Positions 8,496 to 17,284 are shown, counted from the stretch's first letter. The stretch: DNA of 45,246 bases from Allosediminivita pacifica (GCF_003054175.1 NZ_QBKN01000035.1:1-45246), one strand, 5' to 3'. Program-made: numbers and translations. The notes: generated by a model from the sequence alone, not told the origin.

Positions 8496-9500
8496 TCAGT
8501 TGAGGGCTGCTTCGTAGGCCCGAAGCGTTTCGCTGCCCGGCTTGCCGCGCCCGTCGAGGCGCGAGACATATGCCTCGATCACCGACCCGGTGCGCGCCTG
8601 TATGGCCGAAAGCATCTCGTTGGGGAATTCGAACAGGGTAATCCCCAATGCGGCGAACTCGGACTTCAGCTCTTCGTTCTCCTTGTCCAAGTACACGGCT
8701 GCAGCCGCCTCGATCTCGGAAGCGCAACTGTCGACGGCGGCGCGGTTATCTTCCGACAGGGTCTCGTAAGTGCCCAGATCCATGGTGAGGACCGTGCCGA
8801 ACGACCCGAATGCCCCATTGGTGCTGACTGAGCGGACCTGTTCCTGCAGCGCGAAGGGCTTGACCGCGGACAGGCCGGAGAGCGCGCCATCCACGGTGCC
8901 GTTCTGCATAGCGACGTAGAGGTCGGTGATCGGGATCTCGGCCGCAGCCGCATCGAGGGCATCGATCGTCAGGGTCAGCGCCCCACCTGCCGAACGGATA
9001 ACCCGGCCCGAAAGGTCCTCCATCGAGGTGATCGGATCGCCCACCAGCAGCAGTTGGTAGACCGAGAACATGCTGATCACTAGCGGATGCACGTCGTGGT
9101 CCGTGAACTCGGCCAGCATGGCGCCCTGCTGGTCGAGCACGTTACGGTAGGCGCCGGTCATCTGAACTGAGGAAGTGCCGAGCCCGGGCAACATCGGGAT
9201 GCCGTTGAGCGGCATTTCGGTCGTATGGTAGCCGATGGCCACCGGAGTGATCGCGGTCAGCCCGTTGTTCAGCGCATCCAGCGCATCGGAATGACCGACA
9301 ATCGTGCCGCCGGGAAAGTGGTCGAAGGTGATTGCCTTGTCGGTGCGCGTGCCGATGCAGTCCATCATCGGGCCGATAATCTGAGTATACCAGAAGTGGT
9401 TTTCGTTGAAGCCATGGGCGAAGGTCAGCGTCGTCGCCTGGGCCACCGGAGAAAGCGTCAGCGCAGAGGCGGCGGTGACTGCCGCAATCATATTTTTCAT
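8496..9500 (-). CDS. TRAP transporter solute-binding protein, DctP type (copy 2)
   Basis: This second periplasmic TRAP receptor has 334 residues, with a signal peptide ending near residue 22 (SPVAQA). GGAGGAG precedes ATG 9500. It is the most divergent of the three copies, starting with TLTFAHGFNENHFWY. Unlike copies 1 and 3 it keeps an Arg at the expected ligand-binding position (SGRVIRSAGG), so it may bind a carboxylate. No permease gene accompanies it. It has its own promoter with an operator lying between the -35 and -10 boxes. It presumably feeds the single DctQM pair or one elsewhere in the genome; both are inferences. Confidence 0.88.
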   Translation of the reverse strand: MKNMIAAVTAASALTLSPVAQATTLTFAHGFNENHFWYTQIIGPMMDCIGTRTDKAITFDHFPGGTIVGHSDALDALNNGLTAITPVAIGYHTTEMPLNGIPMLPGLGTSSVQMTGAYRNVLDQQGAMLAEFTDHDVHPLVISMFSVYQLLLVGDPITSMEDLSGRVIRSAGGALTLTIDALDAAAAEIPITDLYVAMQNGTVDGALSGLSAVKPFALQEQVRSVSTNGAFGSFGTVLTMDLGTYETLSEDNRAAVDSCASEIEAAAAVYLDKENEELKSEFAALGITLFEFPNEMLSAIQARTGSVIEAYVSRLDGRGKPGSETLRAYEAALN

Positions 9501-9628
9501 TCGGGGTCTCCTCCATGGGCCGGGCGGGGCATCCTCCTGCCGCGGGCCGGCCCGTCACGTGGTGGCGCCCGAACTGTCGAGGCAGCGGGCGCCCTGTCGT
9601 TTCAATCGTCTTCGCGTCAGTCTTCATT

Positions 9629-9657
9629 TTTTAAGGTCCGGCCATTTCGTCTGTCAA
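9629..9657 (-). promoter_or_regulatory. Promoter of dctP copy 2 with operator in the spacer
   Basis: Read leftwards, TTGACA (9652-9657), a 17-bp spacer and TTAAAA (9629-9634) form the promoter. The core site, AGGTCCGGCCA on the plus strand (9634-9644), sits mostly in the spacer and touches the -10 box. RNA polymerase and a bound GntR protein could not both occupy this position, which suggests repression. Confidence 0.7.
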
Positions 9658-9695
9658 GCGACATTGCCGCCCGACAGTGCCTGGCCTGGCCGCGA

Positions 9696-10715
9696 TCAGC
9701 GGTCGAGAGCCTGAAGGTAATCCTGATAGGCATCCTCGGCAGGCAGGCCGCGGGACGCAAGGCGGGCGACGTAGTTTTCCCGCGCCGCGGCAAGGTGTAC
9801 GTCGATCTTCTCAAGCTCTTCCTGCGGGAAGGCGTAGACCTCGATACCCATGCCGCTCAGATCCTCCAGGGTCTTGCTGACAAGTTCGTCGACCCAGGCC
9901 GCCAGGGCCTCCTCGGTTTCCAGCCCGCAGCCCCTCAGCGCAGAGCGTTGCGACTCGGTCAGTCCGTCCCAGACGCCTTTGTCGATCGACCAGATGCCCG
10001 TTGCGATGCCAAAATTCCCGTTGGAACTGACGGATTTGATCACCTCGTGCAGGTTGTAAGGCATGATGCTGACGGTTGAGAGCATCGTGGCATCCACCGT
10101 GCCCTGCTGCATCGAGAGGTAGACGTCGCCCGTGGCGGATTCGACCGGCGCGGCGCCCAGTTCGGCCAAGGTAACCAGCAGCGCGCCCCCGCCCGAGCTG
10201 ATCGGAATGTTCTGCATGGCCGACAGGCTGTCTATCGGCCCGCGCCGCGACAACATCTGATAGGATGGATAGACGTTGATCAACAGCGGGACAATGTCGT
10301 TTGCCAGGTATTCGTCGCGGATCGGGCCTTCTTCCTCGAGCACCGCACGCGTGGCCCGGGTCGATTGAACAGTCGTGGTTCCAAGGCCCGCAAGCTGGCT
10401 GATCCCGGTCAGCGGCAGCTTGTCGGTCTGGGCGGGCAGCACGATCAGCGCCATCTGGGCCAGCCCATCGTTCACCGCGTTGAGTGATTCAAAAAAGCTG
10501 GCGAGTTGGCCGCTGTGGAAATAGTCGAAGGTGATTTCGCCCTCGGTTCGCTCTGTGACGCAGGCCATGAAGGGCTCTGCGCCCATGGTCGTCCCCCAGT
10601 GATGAGGGGCGAGGTTGGTGCTGACGATCAGCTTTTCGGCCACGGCCGGCGCCGCGAGGCAAGCCAGCATTGTCGCCGACGTTGCCAAAATTGAACTGCG
10701 AAATGAAATACCCAT
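9696..10715 (-). CDS. TRAP transporter solute-binding protein, DctP type (copy 3)
   Basis: This third TRAP receptor of 339 residues has a signal peptide ending AVA near residue 26. ATG 10715 is preceded by GGGAGG, so the 31 in-frame codons upstream are not used. It is a close paralogue of copy 1, sharing HWG, EITFDYFHSGQ, ASFFESL and AQTDKLPLTG in the same order and spacing. The expected ligand Arg is again Ser (PISSGGG, where copy 1 has RISTGGG). It has its own promoter region with two operator copies and no permease gene. Duplication within the locus followed by divergence of ligand range is the simplest reading. Confidence 0.9.
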   Translation of the reverse strand: MGISFRSSILATSATMLACLAAPAVAEKLIVSTNLAPHHWGTTMGAEPFMACVTERTEGEITFDYFHSGQLASFFESLNAVNDGLAQMALIVLPAQTDKLPLTGISQLAGLGTTTVQSTRATRAVLEEEGPIRDEYLANDIVPLLINVYPSYQMLSRRGPIDSLSAMQNIPISSGGGALLVTLAELGAAPVESATGDVYLSMQQGTVDATMLSTVSIMPYNLHEVIKSVSSNGNFGIATGIWSIDKGVWDGLTESQRSALRGCGLETEEALAAWVDELVSKTLEDLSGMGIEVYAFPQEELEKIDVHLAAARENYVARLASRGLPAEDAYQDYLQALDR

Positions 10716-10770
10716 GTAAGCCTCCCTGGGTGCTGATTTGCCGCCGCCAGCTCCTCCACCGACGGGCCAC

Positions 10771-10824
10771 AATGGGCTGACCATTTGTGTGAGACAGGCG
10801 TTTGTCAAGATAAGGTCGAACCTT
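10771..10824 (-). promoter_or_regulatory. Double GntR-type operator and promoter of dctP copy 3
   Basis: Two cores are present: TGGGCTGACCA (10773-10783, with AATGG/CCATT arms) and AGGTCGAACCT (10813-10823, with AAGGT/ACCTT arms). TTGACA (read leftwards, 10803-10808) lies between them. The distal site abuts the -35 box and the proximal one covers the expected -10 position, where no good -10 box is visible. Confidence 0.62.
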
Positions 10825-10829
10825 TAAGT

Positions 10830-11839
10830 GCAGGCCGAGGGGCATTCGGGAGTAGCCCACGCTGCTGCATTTGCCCCGCCGGCGGCAAGAATCTTGCGAA
10901 GCGCCAGCACGGCACGAAGATATCGACGGCGCCCACGCAGCTCATTCTGCGGGGTGATATTTTCGCGTGTGCGCCCCTGTCCGCGGTGCCTCACCTCGCA
11001 GAGAGGGAGGGCCATCGGGCCGGTGCGGAGAACCCAGAAACAGAGCATCTGCCAACCGAGTTTCGGAAAGTTATTGGTCCATCCATTATTTGATTCACCG
11101 TACCATCTGGTCTTGCCGATGATCGAGAGGTCGCCTGAAGGCGGCGGAAAAGGTTGGCGGCCTTTGCTGGAAAATACGGAAGTATCGGAAGGATAATGAT
11201 TTGATTTCCAATGATTCTTTTGAGTTTCCCAGACTTGATTCCATTTCGCCGCAATCGCTCGCATCAGCGTAGCGATGGCGGGAAGACCCGGCCGGGGGAG
11301 GTGACCGTCGACACACTACGAGACGATGGCGGCCTGTAATCTGGCGACGTTGCCGAAACTGCTTGCAGTTTGAGGTCAGAGGAGCCGCCATCGGTTCATT
11401 TGCCCACGCGTTCGAAGCCGTAAAGCTCACCGCACCAGGACGATATTCCTCACTGCAGCGTTTTTCAGCGGCTTGATACATGTTCGACGAAGGGTCGAGC
11501 GTGGCTACTTTGATTTCGGGCTTCGGCGGCGCCATCGGGATCTGGGCGACCAACCTTGACCGGTGGAACGGCCTCACGCCCGAATAGCATTCCGCCTTGA
11601 ATAGCTACGGGCGCGAAGTGGAAAAAGGGTCTCGCAGCCACGCCCTCGCGCCGGGCCTCGCCGGATTTCCAGTGCGCATGGGGCAGGTAGATCTGGCGCA
11701 GATCCTCCAGGTCACCTAAATCGGAGATCACCGGGATGCGTCCGGCCATCGCCTCAATGGCACCTTAGTCGCAGTGTTTGCTGTCCGACAAGAATTCTTC
11801 TCCGTTGCTTCCGTCACGTGAGCGTGGCCACGAAGGGCT
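10830..11839. other. Gene-poor decayed stretch
   Basis: No intact gene is recognised in about 1 kb. One leftward frame at 11465-11749 reads like protein (SDLGDLEDLRQIYLPHAHW and on), and nearby frames give short protein-like pieces. I could not assign a family. The stretch adjoins a clear aldo/keto reductase pseudogene, so it probably holds more decayed genes of the same former operon. Confidence 0.4.
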
Positions 11840-12690
11840 ACCTTTCGGGCCCGTAAACGATCTCGGGGGGGGCCGCCGCGAGTGCCCGTGTCGACGGCCG
11901 AAATTCGCGCCATTTCCGCATTTCTCAGCGAGAAGTCGAAGATCTCTCCATTCTCGCGGATACGGGTAGCGGTCACCGATTGCAAGATGATCGAATGATC
12001 CAGTTCGAGGTGCCATAACACGATAACCTGGGTGGCACTATTGCCGTGGGTCCACGCGATATCCAAGATCACCTGCTTCCTAAGCGGATCGCCGGTGAGT
12101 GCCCCGTCGCCCCAATAGTGCTGGATGCCGCTGATCGGCGACTAGGCTTAGGTGACGATGCCAAGCGATTCATGCGCCACATCAAGGCGAAAAAGGGATG
12201 CAGTTCGGTCTGGTTGACGGCTGGCACGATCTCATTGCCCGTCATTATCAGCCGACGCAGGCTGCTCCGGCGTGAAATTGCAGACTCCTAGGGGCCTGCA
12301 CGCGGCCGTCACGCAGCAGGCCCTCGCTAACCTTCCAAGCCGCGCAGGTGATCGCGAAATGCAACGGGACGGGCCAGTGTAACGGGTAGAGGTCCAGCAC
12401 CTGGATCTTAAGCTTGGACATCGACAGCTCGAATGCCGTCAAAGCCGCCTCTGGTCCATAGCTGGCGGGCTCCAGCTTGGTGGTGACGAAGACCTCGCCG
12501 CGGTCCAGCCCGCTTTTGCGCAAAGCCAGTCCAACCACTGCCTTGTTGCCATCGCTGCAGGTGGAATCGATGAGCCGGCACCCTTCGTCCAGTGCCGCGC
12601 GCACCGGCAACACCGTATCCGAGAGACTGCTCTGGTAGACGCCTAACCCAAATAGAGGCATCCGCACGCCGTTGTTCAGAGTGACATGGG
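11840..12690 (-). pseudogene. Aldo/keto reductase pseudogene (2,5-diketogluconate reductase-like)
   Basis: Three leftward frames join into one aldo/keto reductase. The N terminus reads VTLNNGVRMPLFGLGVYQSS (about 12690-12625) and continues through GLDRGEVFVTTKLEP and LDLYPLHWPVP. A shift near 12295 leads to LGVCNFTPEQ. A second shift near 12262 leads to LRRLIMTGNEIVPAVNQTEL. A third frame gives the C terminus (HESLGIVT, SPISGIQHYWGDG, then ILDIAWTHGN to VDTGTRGGP) with TAA and TAG where relatives have Gln and Trp. The catalytic Tyr is also gone: DSTCSDGN stands where DTAxxYGN is expected. The gene is dead by at least two frameshifts and two stops. A decayed copy of the locus operator remains upstream, so it was probably once in the same regulon. 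Confidence 0.85.
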
Positions 12691-12743
12691 GACCGATCCT
12701 TTGCGTGGAATTTTCTTCTCCAGTTGCTGAGGCGCCGTAGGGC

Positions 12744-12754
12744 TGGTCCGGCCG
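12744..12754 (-). promoter_or_regulatory. Decayed GntR-type operator of the aldo/keto reductase pseudogene
   Basis: TGGTCCGGCCG matches the dctP copy-2 operator at nine of eleven positions, and the following TTTCG is identical. Reading leftwards, the surrounding bases also line up with that promoter (TTTACC where dctP copy 2 has TTGACA, then a 17-bp spacer), but the -10 position reads AGCCCT. The promoter seems to have decayed with its gene. Confidence 0.45.
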
Positions 12755-12851
12755 TTTCGACGGTAAAGGATCGCGGTCCTAACTATTAGGTTACGAGAGC
12801 AGGGAGGCGCGAATAATTGTTCGAGCTTTTCGCCCGTACCGCTCTCTGCGG

Positions 12852-12888
12852 TTGACAGGAAGGCAACGGAAAATTAAAGGTCCGACCA
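12852..12888 (+). promoter_or_regulatory. Promoter and GntR-type operator of the etfBA-acetoacetyl-CoA synthetase operon
   Basis: TTGACA (12852-12857) and a weak TAAAGG (12875-12880) are separated by 17 bp. The core AGGTCCGACCA (12878-12888) overlaps the -10 box and the likely start site. The left flank AAATTAAAGGTC is the same as at the TRAP operon. Confidence 0.65.
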
Positions 12889-12920
12889 AATATATCAATA
12901 AGTCCATGGAGGAGGAAGGC

Positions 12921-13694
12921 GTGGGAGAGCCACTTGGAAAAATACTTGTGCCTGTGAAGCGCGTGATCGACTACAACGTTAAGGTTCGCGTGAAGGCGGA
13001 CGGGAGCGGTGTCGATCTTGCCAACGTGAAGATGTCGATGAACCCGTTCGACGAGATCGCCGTGGAAGAAGCGATCCGCCTGAAGGAAGCCGGCAAGGCC
13101 GAAAAGGTGATCGCCGTCTCCATCGGCGTGAAACAGGCGCAGGAGACGCTGCGCACGGCGCTGGCCATGGGCGCGGACCGGGCGATCCTGGTGGTCGCCT
13201 CCGAGGACGTGCACGAGGATATCGAGCCGCTCGCCGTGGCCAAGATCCTCAAGGCCGTGATCGACGAGGAACAGCCCGGGCTGGTCATCGCCGGCAAGCA
13301 GGCGATCGACAACGACATGAACGCCACCGGCCAGATGCTGGCGGCGCTGACCGGCTATGCCCAGGCGACCTTCGCCAACAAGCTGGAGATCGAGGGCGAC
13401 GCCGCCGTGGTCACCCGCGAGGTCGATGGCGGTTTGCAGACGATCAAGGTCTCCCTGCCCGCGATCGTCACCGCGGACCTGCGCCTGAACGAGCCGCGCT
13501 ATGCCTCGCTGCCCAACATCATGAAGGCAAAGAAGAAACCGCTCGATGAGAAGACGCCGGCCGATTACGGCGTCGATCCCGCGCCGCGCCTGCAGGTCAT
13601 CAAGACCTCCGAGCCGGAGACCCGCCAGGCGGGCGAGATGGTGGGCTCGGTCGACGAGCTGATCGCGAAACTGAAAGAAAAGGGGATCGTGTGA
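12921..13694 (+). CDS. Electron transfer flavoprotein, beta subunit
   Basis: EtfB forms a heterodimer with EtfA that binds FAD and AMP and passes electrons from flavin dehydrogenases to ETF-quinone oxidoreductase. [18 protein letters not shown] is the characteristic N-terminal strand. The segment [20 protein letters not shown] is the EtfB signature, and the following [11 protein letters not shown] region carries the dehydrogenase-recognition loop. I chose GTG 12921, which has GGAGGA just upstream; this gives a short extra N-terminal extension (GEPLG) compared with the usual MKVLVPVK start. An ATG at 12906 is in frame but overlaps the ribosome site. It is first in an operon with etfA and the acetoacetyl-CoA synthetase gene. 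No partner acyl-CoA or methylamine-type dehydrogenase is encoded in the window. Confidence 0.93.
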   Translation: MGEPLGKILVPVKRVIDYNVKVRVKADGSGVDLANVKMSMNPFDEIAVEEAIRLKEAGKAEKVIAVSIGVKQAQETLRTALAMGADRAILVVASEDVHEDIEPLAVAKILKAVIDEEQPGLVIAGKQAIDNDMNATGQMLAALTGYAQATFANKLEIEGDAAVVTREVDGGLQTIKVSLPAIVTADLRLNEPRYASLPNIMKAKKKPLDEKTPADYGVDPAPRLQVIKTSEPETRQAGEMVGSVDELIAKLKEKGIV

Positions 13695-14620
13695 TGGCCG
13701 TTCTTCTGCTTGCCGAGATCACCGATGGCGCGCTGGCGATGGATGCCACCGCCAAGGCCGTGTCCGCCGCCGCCAAGCTGGGCGAGGTGACCGTGCTCTG
13801 CGCCGGCGCCTCCGTCGCTGCCGCCGCAGCAGAGGCCGCCACGATCGCCGGCGTCGCCAAGGTGCTGGTCGCCGAGGATGCGCTCTACGGTCACCGCCTG
13901 GCCGAGCCCGTCTCCGTGCTGGTCGCGGGCCTGGGGGCCGATTTCGATCACATCGTGGCGCCTGCCACCACCGATGCCAAGAACATCCTGCCGCGCGTTG
14001 CCGCGCTGCTGGACGTGATGGTCCTCAGCGACGTGACCGCCGTCGTCGATGCCGACACCTTCGAGCGCCCGATCTACGCGGGCAACGCGATCCAGACGGT
14101 GAAGTCGCTGGATCCGAAGAAGGTCATCACCTTCCGGACCTCGACCTTCGAAGCCGCCGGCACCGGAGGCTCCGCCGCCGTGGAGAGCATCTCTGCCGCG
14201 GCCGATCCGGCCCTGTCGAGCTGGGTCGAGGACAAGGTGGCCGAGAGCGACCGCCCCGAGCTGACCTCTGCCGGGATCGTCGTGTCCGGCGGCCGTGGCC
14301 TGGGCTCCGAGGAGAACTTCGCGCTGATCGAGAAGCTGGCGGACAAGCTGGGCGCCGCCGTGGGTGCCTCCCGTGCCGCGGTCGATTCGGGCTTTGCCCC
14401 GAACGACTGGCAGGTGGGTCAGACCGGCAAGGTCGTGGCGCCCGAGCTCTACGTGGCCGTGGGCATCTCCGGTGCGATCCAGCACCTTGCGGGGATGAAG
14501 GATTCCAAGGTCATCGTGGCGATCAACAAGGACGAGGAAGCGCCGATCTTCCAGGTTGCCGATTACGGCTTAGTGGCTGACCTCTTCGAGGTCGTTCCCG
14601 AGCTGATCGCGAAGCTTTGA
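13694..14620 (+). CDS. Electron transfer flavoprotein, alpha subunit
   Basis: EtfA has about 308 residues, the usual length. The N-terminal alpha/beta domain starts MAVLLLAE. The C-terminal FAD domain carries the diagnostic segments [39 protein letters not shown] and [20 protein letters not shown] 13694 shares one base with the etfB stop (TGATG); a GTG at 13691 is in frame. It is the partner of the EtfB encoded directly upstream. This is probably a dedicated second ETF, since the housekeeping pair is normally chromosomal; that is inference. Confidence 0.95.
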   Translation: MAVLLLAEITDGALAMDATAKAVSAAAKLGEVTVLCAGASVAAAAAEAATIAGVAKVLVAEDALYGHRLAEPVSVLVAGLGADFDHIVAPATTDAKNILPRVAALLDVMVLSDVTAVVDADTFERPIYAGNAIQTVKSLDPKKVITFRTSTFEAAGTGGSAAVESISAAADPALSSWVEDKVAESDRPELTSAGIVVSGGRGLGSEENFALIEKLADKLGAAVGASRAAVDSGFAPNDWQVGQTGKVVAPELYVAVGISGAIQHLAGMKDSKVIVAINKDEEAPIFQVADYGLVADLFEVVPELIAKL

Positions 14621-14639
14621 GCAGCGCAGAGAGGACATC

Positions 14640-16625
14640 ATGACACCGCATCCCAAGTGGACACCGGCACCGCACATGGCCTCCGGTTCGCAGATAGCGC
14701 GTTTCGGCGCCTTTCTAGGCAATCGCCTTCAAGCTGAGGTTCCGGACTCCGATGGGCTTGCTGCCCTCGCGCTGGCTGAGCCTGGTCCCTTCTGGGACGC
14801 CATCTGGGACTACTTCGGTGTACTGGGAGACAAGGGAGAGGGACCGGCCATCACGGGCGACGAGATGATGGAGACGCGCTTCCTGCCGGGGACGCGGCTC
14901 AATTATGCCGAGAATTTGCTGGGTCTGAGCGGCCCGCGCGCGCCGGACGCGCCAGCGCTACTATTCCGGGGTGAGGACAAGGTGGCACTGCAATGGAGCT
15001 GGGCCGAACTCGAAGCACATGTCTCGCGGTTGCAGCAGGCCCTGCGGGCCGAGGGCGTGCAGCAGGGCGACAGGGTGGCAGGCCTACTGCCGAACCGCCC
15101 CGAGGCGATCGCCGCCATGCTTGCCACCTTGTCGATCGGTGCGGTCTGGTGCTCGGCTTCGCCCGATTTCGGGGCGCGCGCGATCCTCGACCGCTTCGGT
15201 CAGATCCGGCCCAAGGTGCTCTTTGCGACCGACGGCTACTGGTATGCGGGGCGAGCGTTCGATGTCGCGCCCACCCTGAGAGAAGTAGTGCCGCAGCTGG
15301 AGGGGCTCTCACGCACCGTGGTTATCGACTATCTCGGCACTGCAGAGGCCGTCGCCGGGACGCTGCCCCGGACGGCAAGCTTCGCCGCCTTCGAAAGCAC
15401 GGCCGAGAACCGTCCGCTGGAATTCACGCGACTGCCCTTCGATCACCCTGCTTTCATCCTTTTCTCCTCAGGCACGACCGGCGCGCCGAAATGCATCCTT
15501 CATCGTGCTGGCGGCGTCCTGCTACAGCACCTGAAGGAACATGCGCTCCATGCCGAGGTCGGCCCGGGCGACCGGCTTTTCTACTTCACCACCTTGGGCT
15601 GGATGATGTGGAACTGGCTCTGTTCGGGCCTGGCCCGCGGCGCGACCCTGCTGCTTTACGACGGCTCGCCGTTTCATCCCGGCGCCGATGTGCTGTTCGA
15701 CTATGCGACCGAGGCGGGCATGACCCATTTCGGCACCTCGGCCAAATACATCGACAGCCTGCGCAAGGCTGAATTCGTTCCGGCTGCGACGCATGACTTA
15801 GGCGCCCTGCGGGCCATGTTCTCGACCGGATCGCCACTTCTGGCCGAGAACTATGACTATGTCTACGAGGTGCTCAAGCCCAACCTGCACCTGGCCTCGA
15901 TCTCGGGGGGGACCGATATCCTTTCCTGCTTCGTGCTGGGCGATCCGACAGCGCCGGTCTACCGGGGCGAGATCCAGCGGGCCGGATTCGGCCTCGCCGT
16001 CGAGGTCTGGACCGAAAGCGGGCGGCCCGCCGGCCCGGGCGAGAAGGGCGAACTGGTCTGCACCGCCCCCTTCCCATCGATGCCGTTGGGGTTCTGGGGC
16101 GACACAGGAGGAGCTCGCTACCACGAGACCTATTTCTCGCGTTTCCCCGGTATCTGGTGCCAGGGCGACTTCGCCGAACGCACACCTTCGGGGGGGTTCG
16201 TCATCCATGGCCGCTCGGACGCGACACTGAACCCCGGCGGGGTACGGATTGGCACTGCCGAAATCTATGCAGAGGTGGCGCGTTTCCCCGAGGTGCTTGA
16301 TGCAGTGGTCGTCGGGCAGGAGACCGGCGACGACAGCCGCGTGGTGCTTTTCGTCCAGATGGCAGGGGACTTCACCCTGGACGAGACGCTGATCGCTCGG
16401 ATCAAGAGCGCGGTACGGCGCGGCTCCTCGCCGCGTCATGTCCCCTCGGCGGTGTTGGCAGTGAAGGATATCCCCCGCACCAGGAGCGGCAAGATCTCCG
16501 AGCTTGCGGTGCGCGATATCGTGAATGGCATCGAGGTGCGGAATACCGATGCACTGGCGAACCCCGAAGCGCTTGTGTGCTTCCGAGACCGGCCCGAGCT
16601 AGCTTTGGAGCCCGCCCGCCCATAG
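14640..16625 (+). CDS. Acetoacetyl-CoA synthetase (acetoacetate-CoA ligase)
   Basis: This adenylate-forming enzyme activates acetoacetate with ATP and CoA (EC 6.2.1.16). Length is 661 residues, close to the family norm. The N terminus has the ACAS-type FWDAIWDYFGV segment. SSGTTGAPK (276-284) is the phosphate-binding loop. ISGGTDILSCFVLG and the GFWGD-to-YFSRFPGIWCQGD region are typical of acetoacetate rather than acetate ligases. TRSGKISELAV near the C terminus carries the acylation-site Lys618. GAGAGGA precedes ATG 14640, 19 bp after etfA, so the gene is in the same operon. It implies the pathway yields acetoacetate or a close 3-oxo acid. IS66 debris begins about 245 bp downstream. Confidence 0.93.
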   Translation: MTPHPKWTPAPHMASGSQIARFGAFLGNRLQAEVPDSDGLAALALAEPGPFWDAIWDYFGVLGDKGEGPAITGDEMMETRFLPGTRLNYAENLLGLSGPRAPDAPALLFRGEDKVALQWSWAELEAHVSRLQQALRAEGVQQGDRVAGLLPNRPEAIAAMLATLSIGAVWCSASPDFGARAILDRFGQIRPKVLFATDGYWYAGRAFDVAPTLREVVPQLEGLSRTVVIDYLGTAEAVAGTLPRTASFAAFESTAENRPLEFTRLPFDHPAFILFSSGTTGAPKCILHRAGGVLLQHLKEHALHAEVGPGDRLFYFTTLGWMMWNWLCSGLARGATLLLYDGSPFHPGADVLFDYATEAGMTHFGTSAKYIDSLRKAEFVPAATHDLGALRAMFSTGSPLLAENYDYVYEVLKPNLHLASISGGTDILSCFVLGDPTAPVYRGEIQRAGFGLAVEVWTESGRPAGPGEKGELVCTAPFPSMPLGFWGDTGGARYHETYFSRFPGIWCQGDFAERTPSGGFVIHGRSDATLNPGGVRIGTAEIYAEVARFPEVLDAVVVGQETGDDSRVVLFVQMAGDFTLDETLIARIKSAVRRGSSPRHVPSAVLAVKDIPRTRSGKISELAVRDIVNGIEVRNTDALANPEALVCFRDRPELALEPARP

Positions 16626-16870
16626 CGTTTGATGCCACGGTTTGATGGTGTGATCCCCCGGCTCGCGTAGCTTTGGGCGCAAAGCGCCAGATTGACCTCA
16701 ACGCAGAGAGCTTTTGCTACGGCGTTGATGATCCATTTGCCGACACCAACACAGGCCACTACCCGTTTCGCCGGAGAACGTTGCACGATTTCGCACCTCC
16801 ATCTATCGAAAGTATCCCTCCGGCGGAGGCCGTCTGACGGGATTTCGGCGTCGGTGCTAAGTCCGACCTT

Positions 16871-17284
16871 ATGGCCGACCATAAGTTCAGACCCGAGATC
16901 GAAGTCCTCTCCGCCGCGGACGTGTCGCGCCGACGACACTAGGATGATGCGAACAAGCTCCGGATCGTAGAGGAGAGCTTTCTGGGGCACCGCCAGGTCT
17001 CGGCGACGGCGCGGCGGCATGGTTTGTCGCGCTCGTTGCTGACGATATGGAGGCGGCAGTATCGGGCAAGCGAACTTGGCGTCGATAGACCACCCGCTTT
17101 CATCCCGCTGGCGGTTTCGCCCATGACATCTGCGGCAGTGCCCTCCACCTCACAGGAGGCGCCGCGCGAGACGCCTGATATCCAGCTCGAGATCGTGCTA
17201 AGGAACGAACGACGGCTTCTCGCCCCTTCGTCGCTGGACCCGGAGGTTTTGGCGCGGCTGCTTCCGGCCCTGGAAGGCCGATGA
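16871..17284 (+). pseudogene. IS66-family tnpA, interrupted by TAG
   Basis: The frame reads MADHKFRPEIEVLSAADVSRRRH, then TAG (16940-16942), then DDANKLRIVEESFLGHRQVS and a helix-turn-helix (ARRHGLSRSLLTIWRRQY). Relatives have Trp at the stop position (RRRRW). The product is the small DNA-binding accessory protein of IS66 elements. The stop codon overlaps the next ATG by four bases (ATGA), the usual IS66 layout. Confidence 0.8.

Noticed and set aside
11865-11872. Run of eight G residues, a possible phase-variable tract
   Set aside because: It lies at the end of a pseudogene already broken elsewhere, so slippage there would have no coding effect.
13565-14485. 306-codon minus-strand frame opposite etfA
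   Set aside because: It is antisense to a clear EtfA gene and has a Gly/His/Arg-rich, repetitive composition.
16868-16885. Palindrome CTTATGG-CCGA-CCATAAG resembling the GntR operator
   Set aside because: The half-sites are one base closer (N4, not N5), and it covers the first codons of the IS66 tnpA gene, so it is not counted as an operator.
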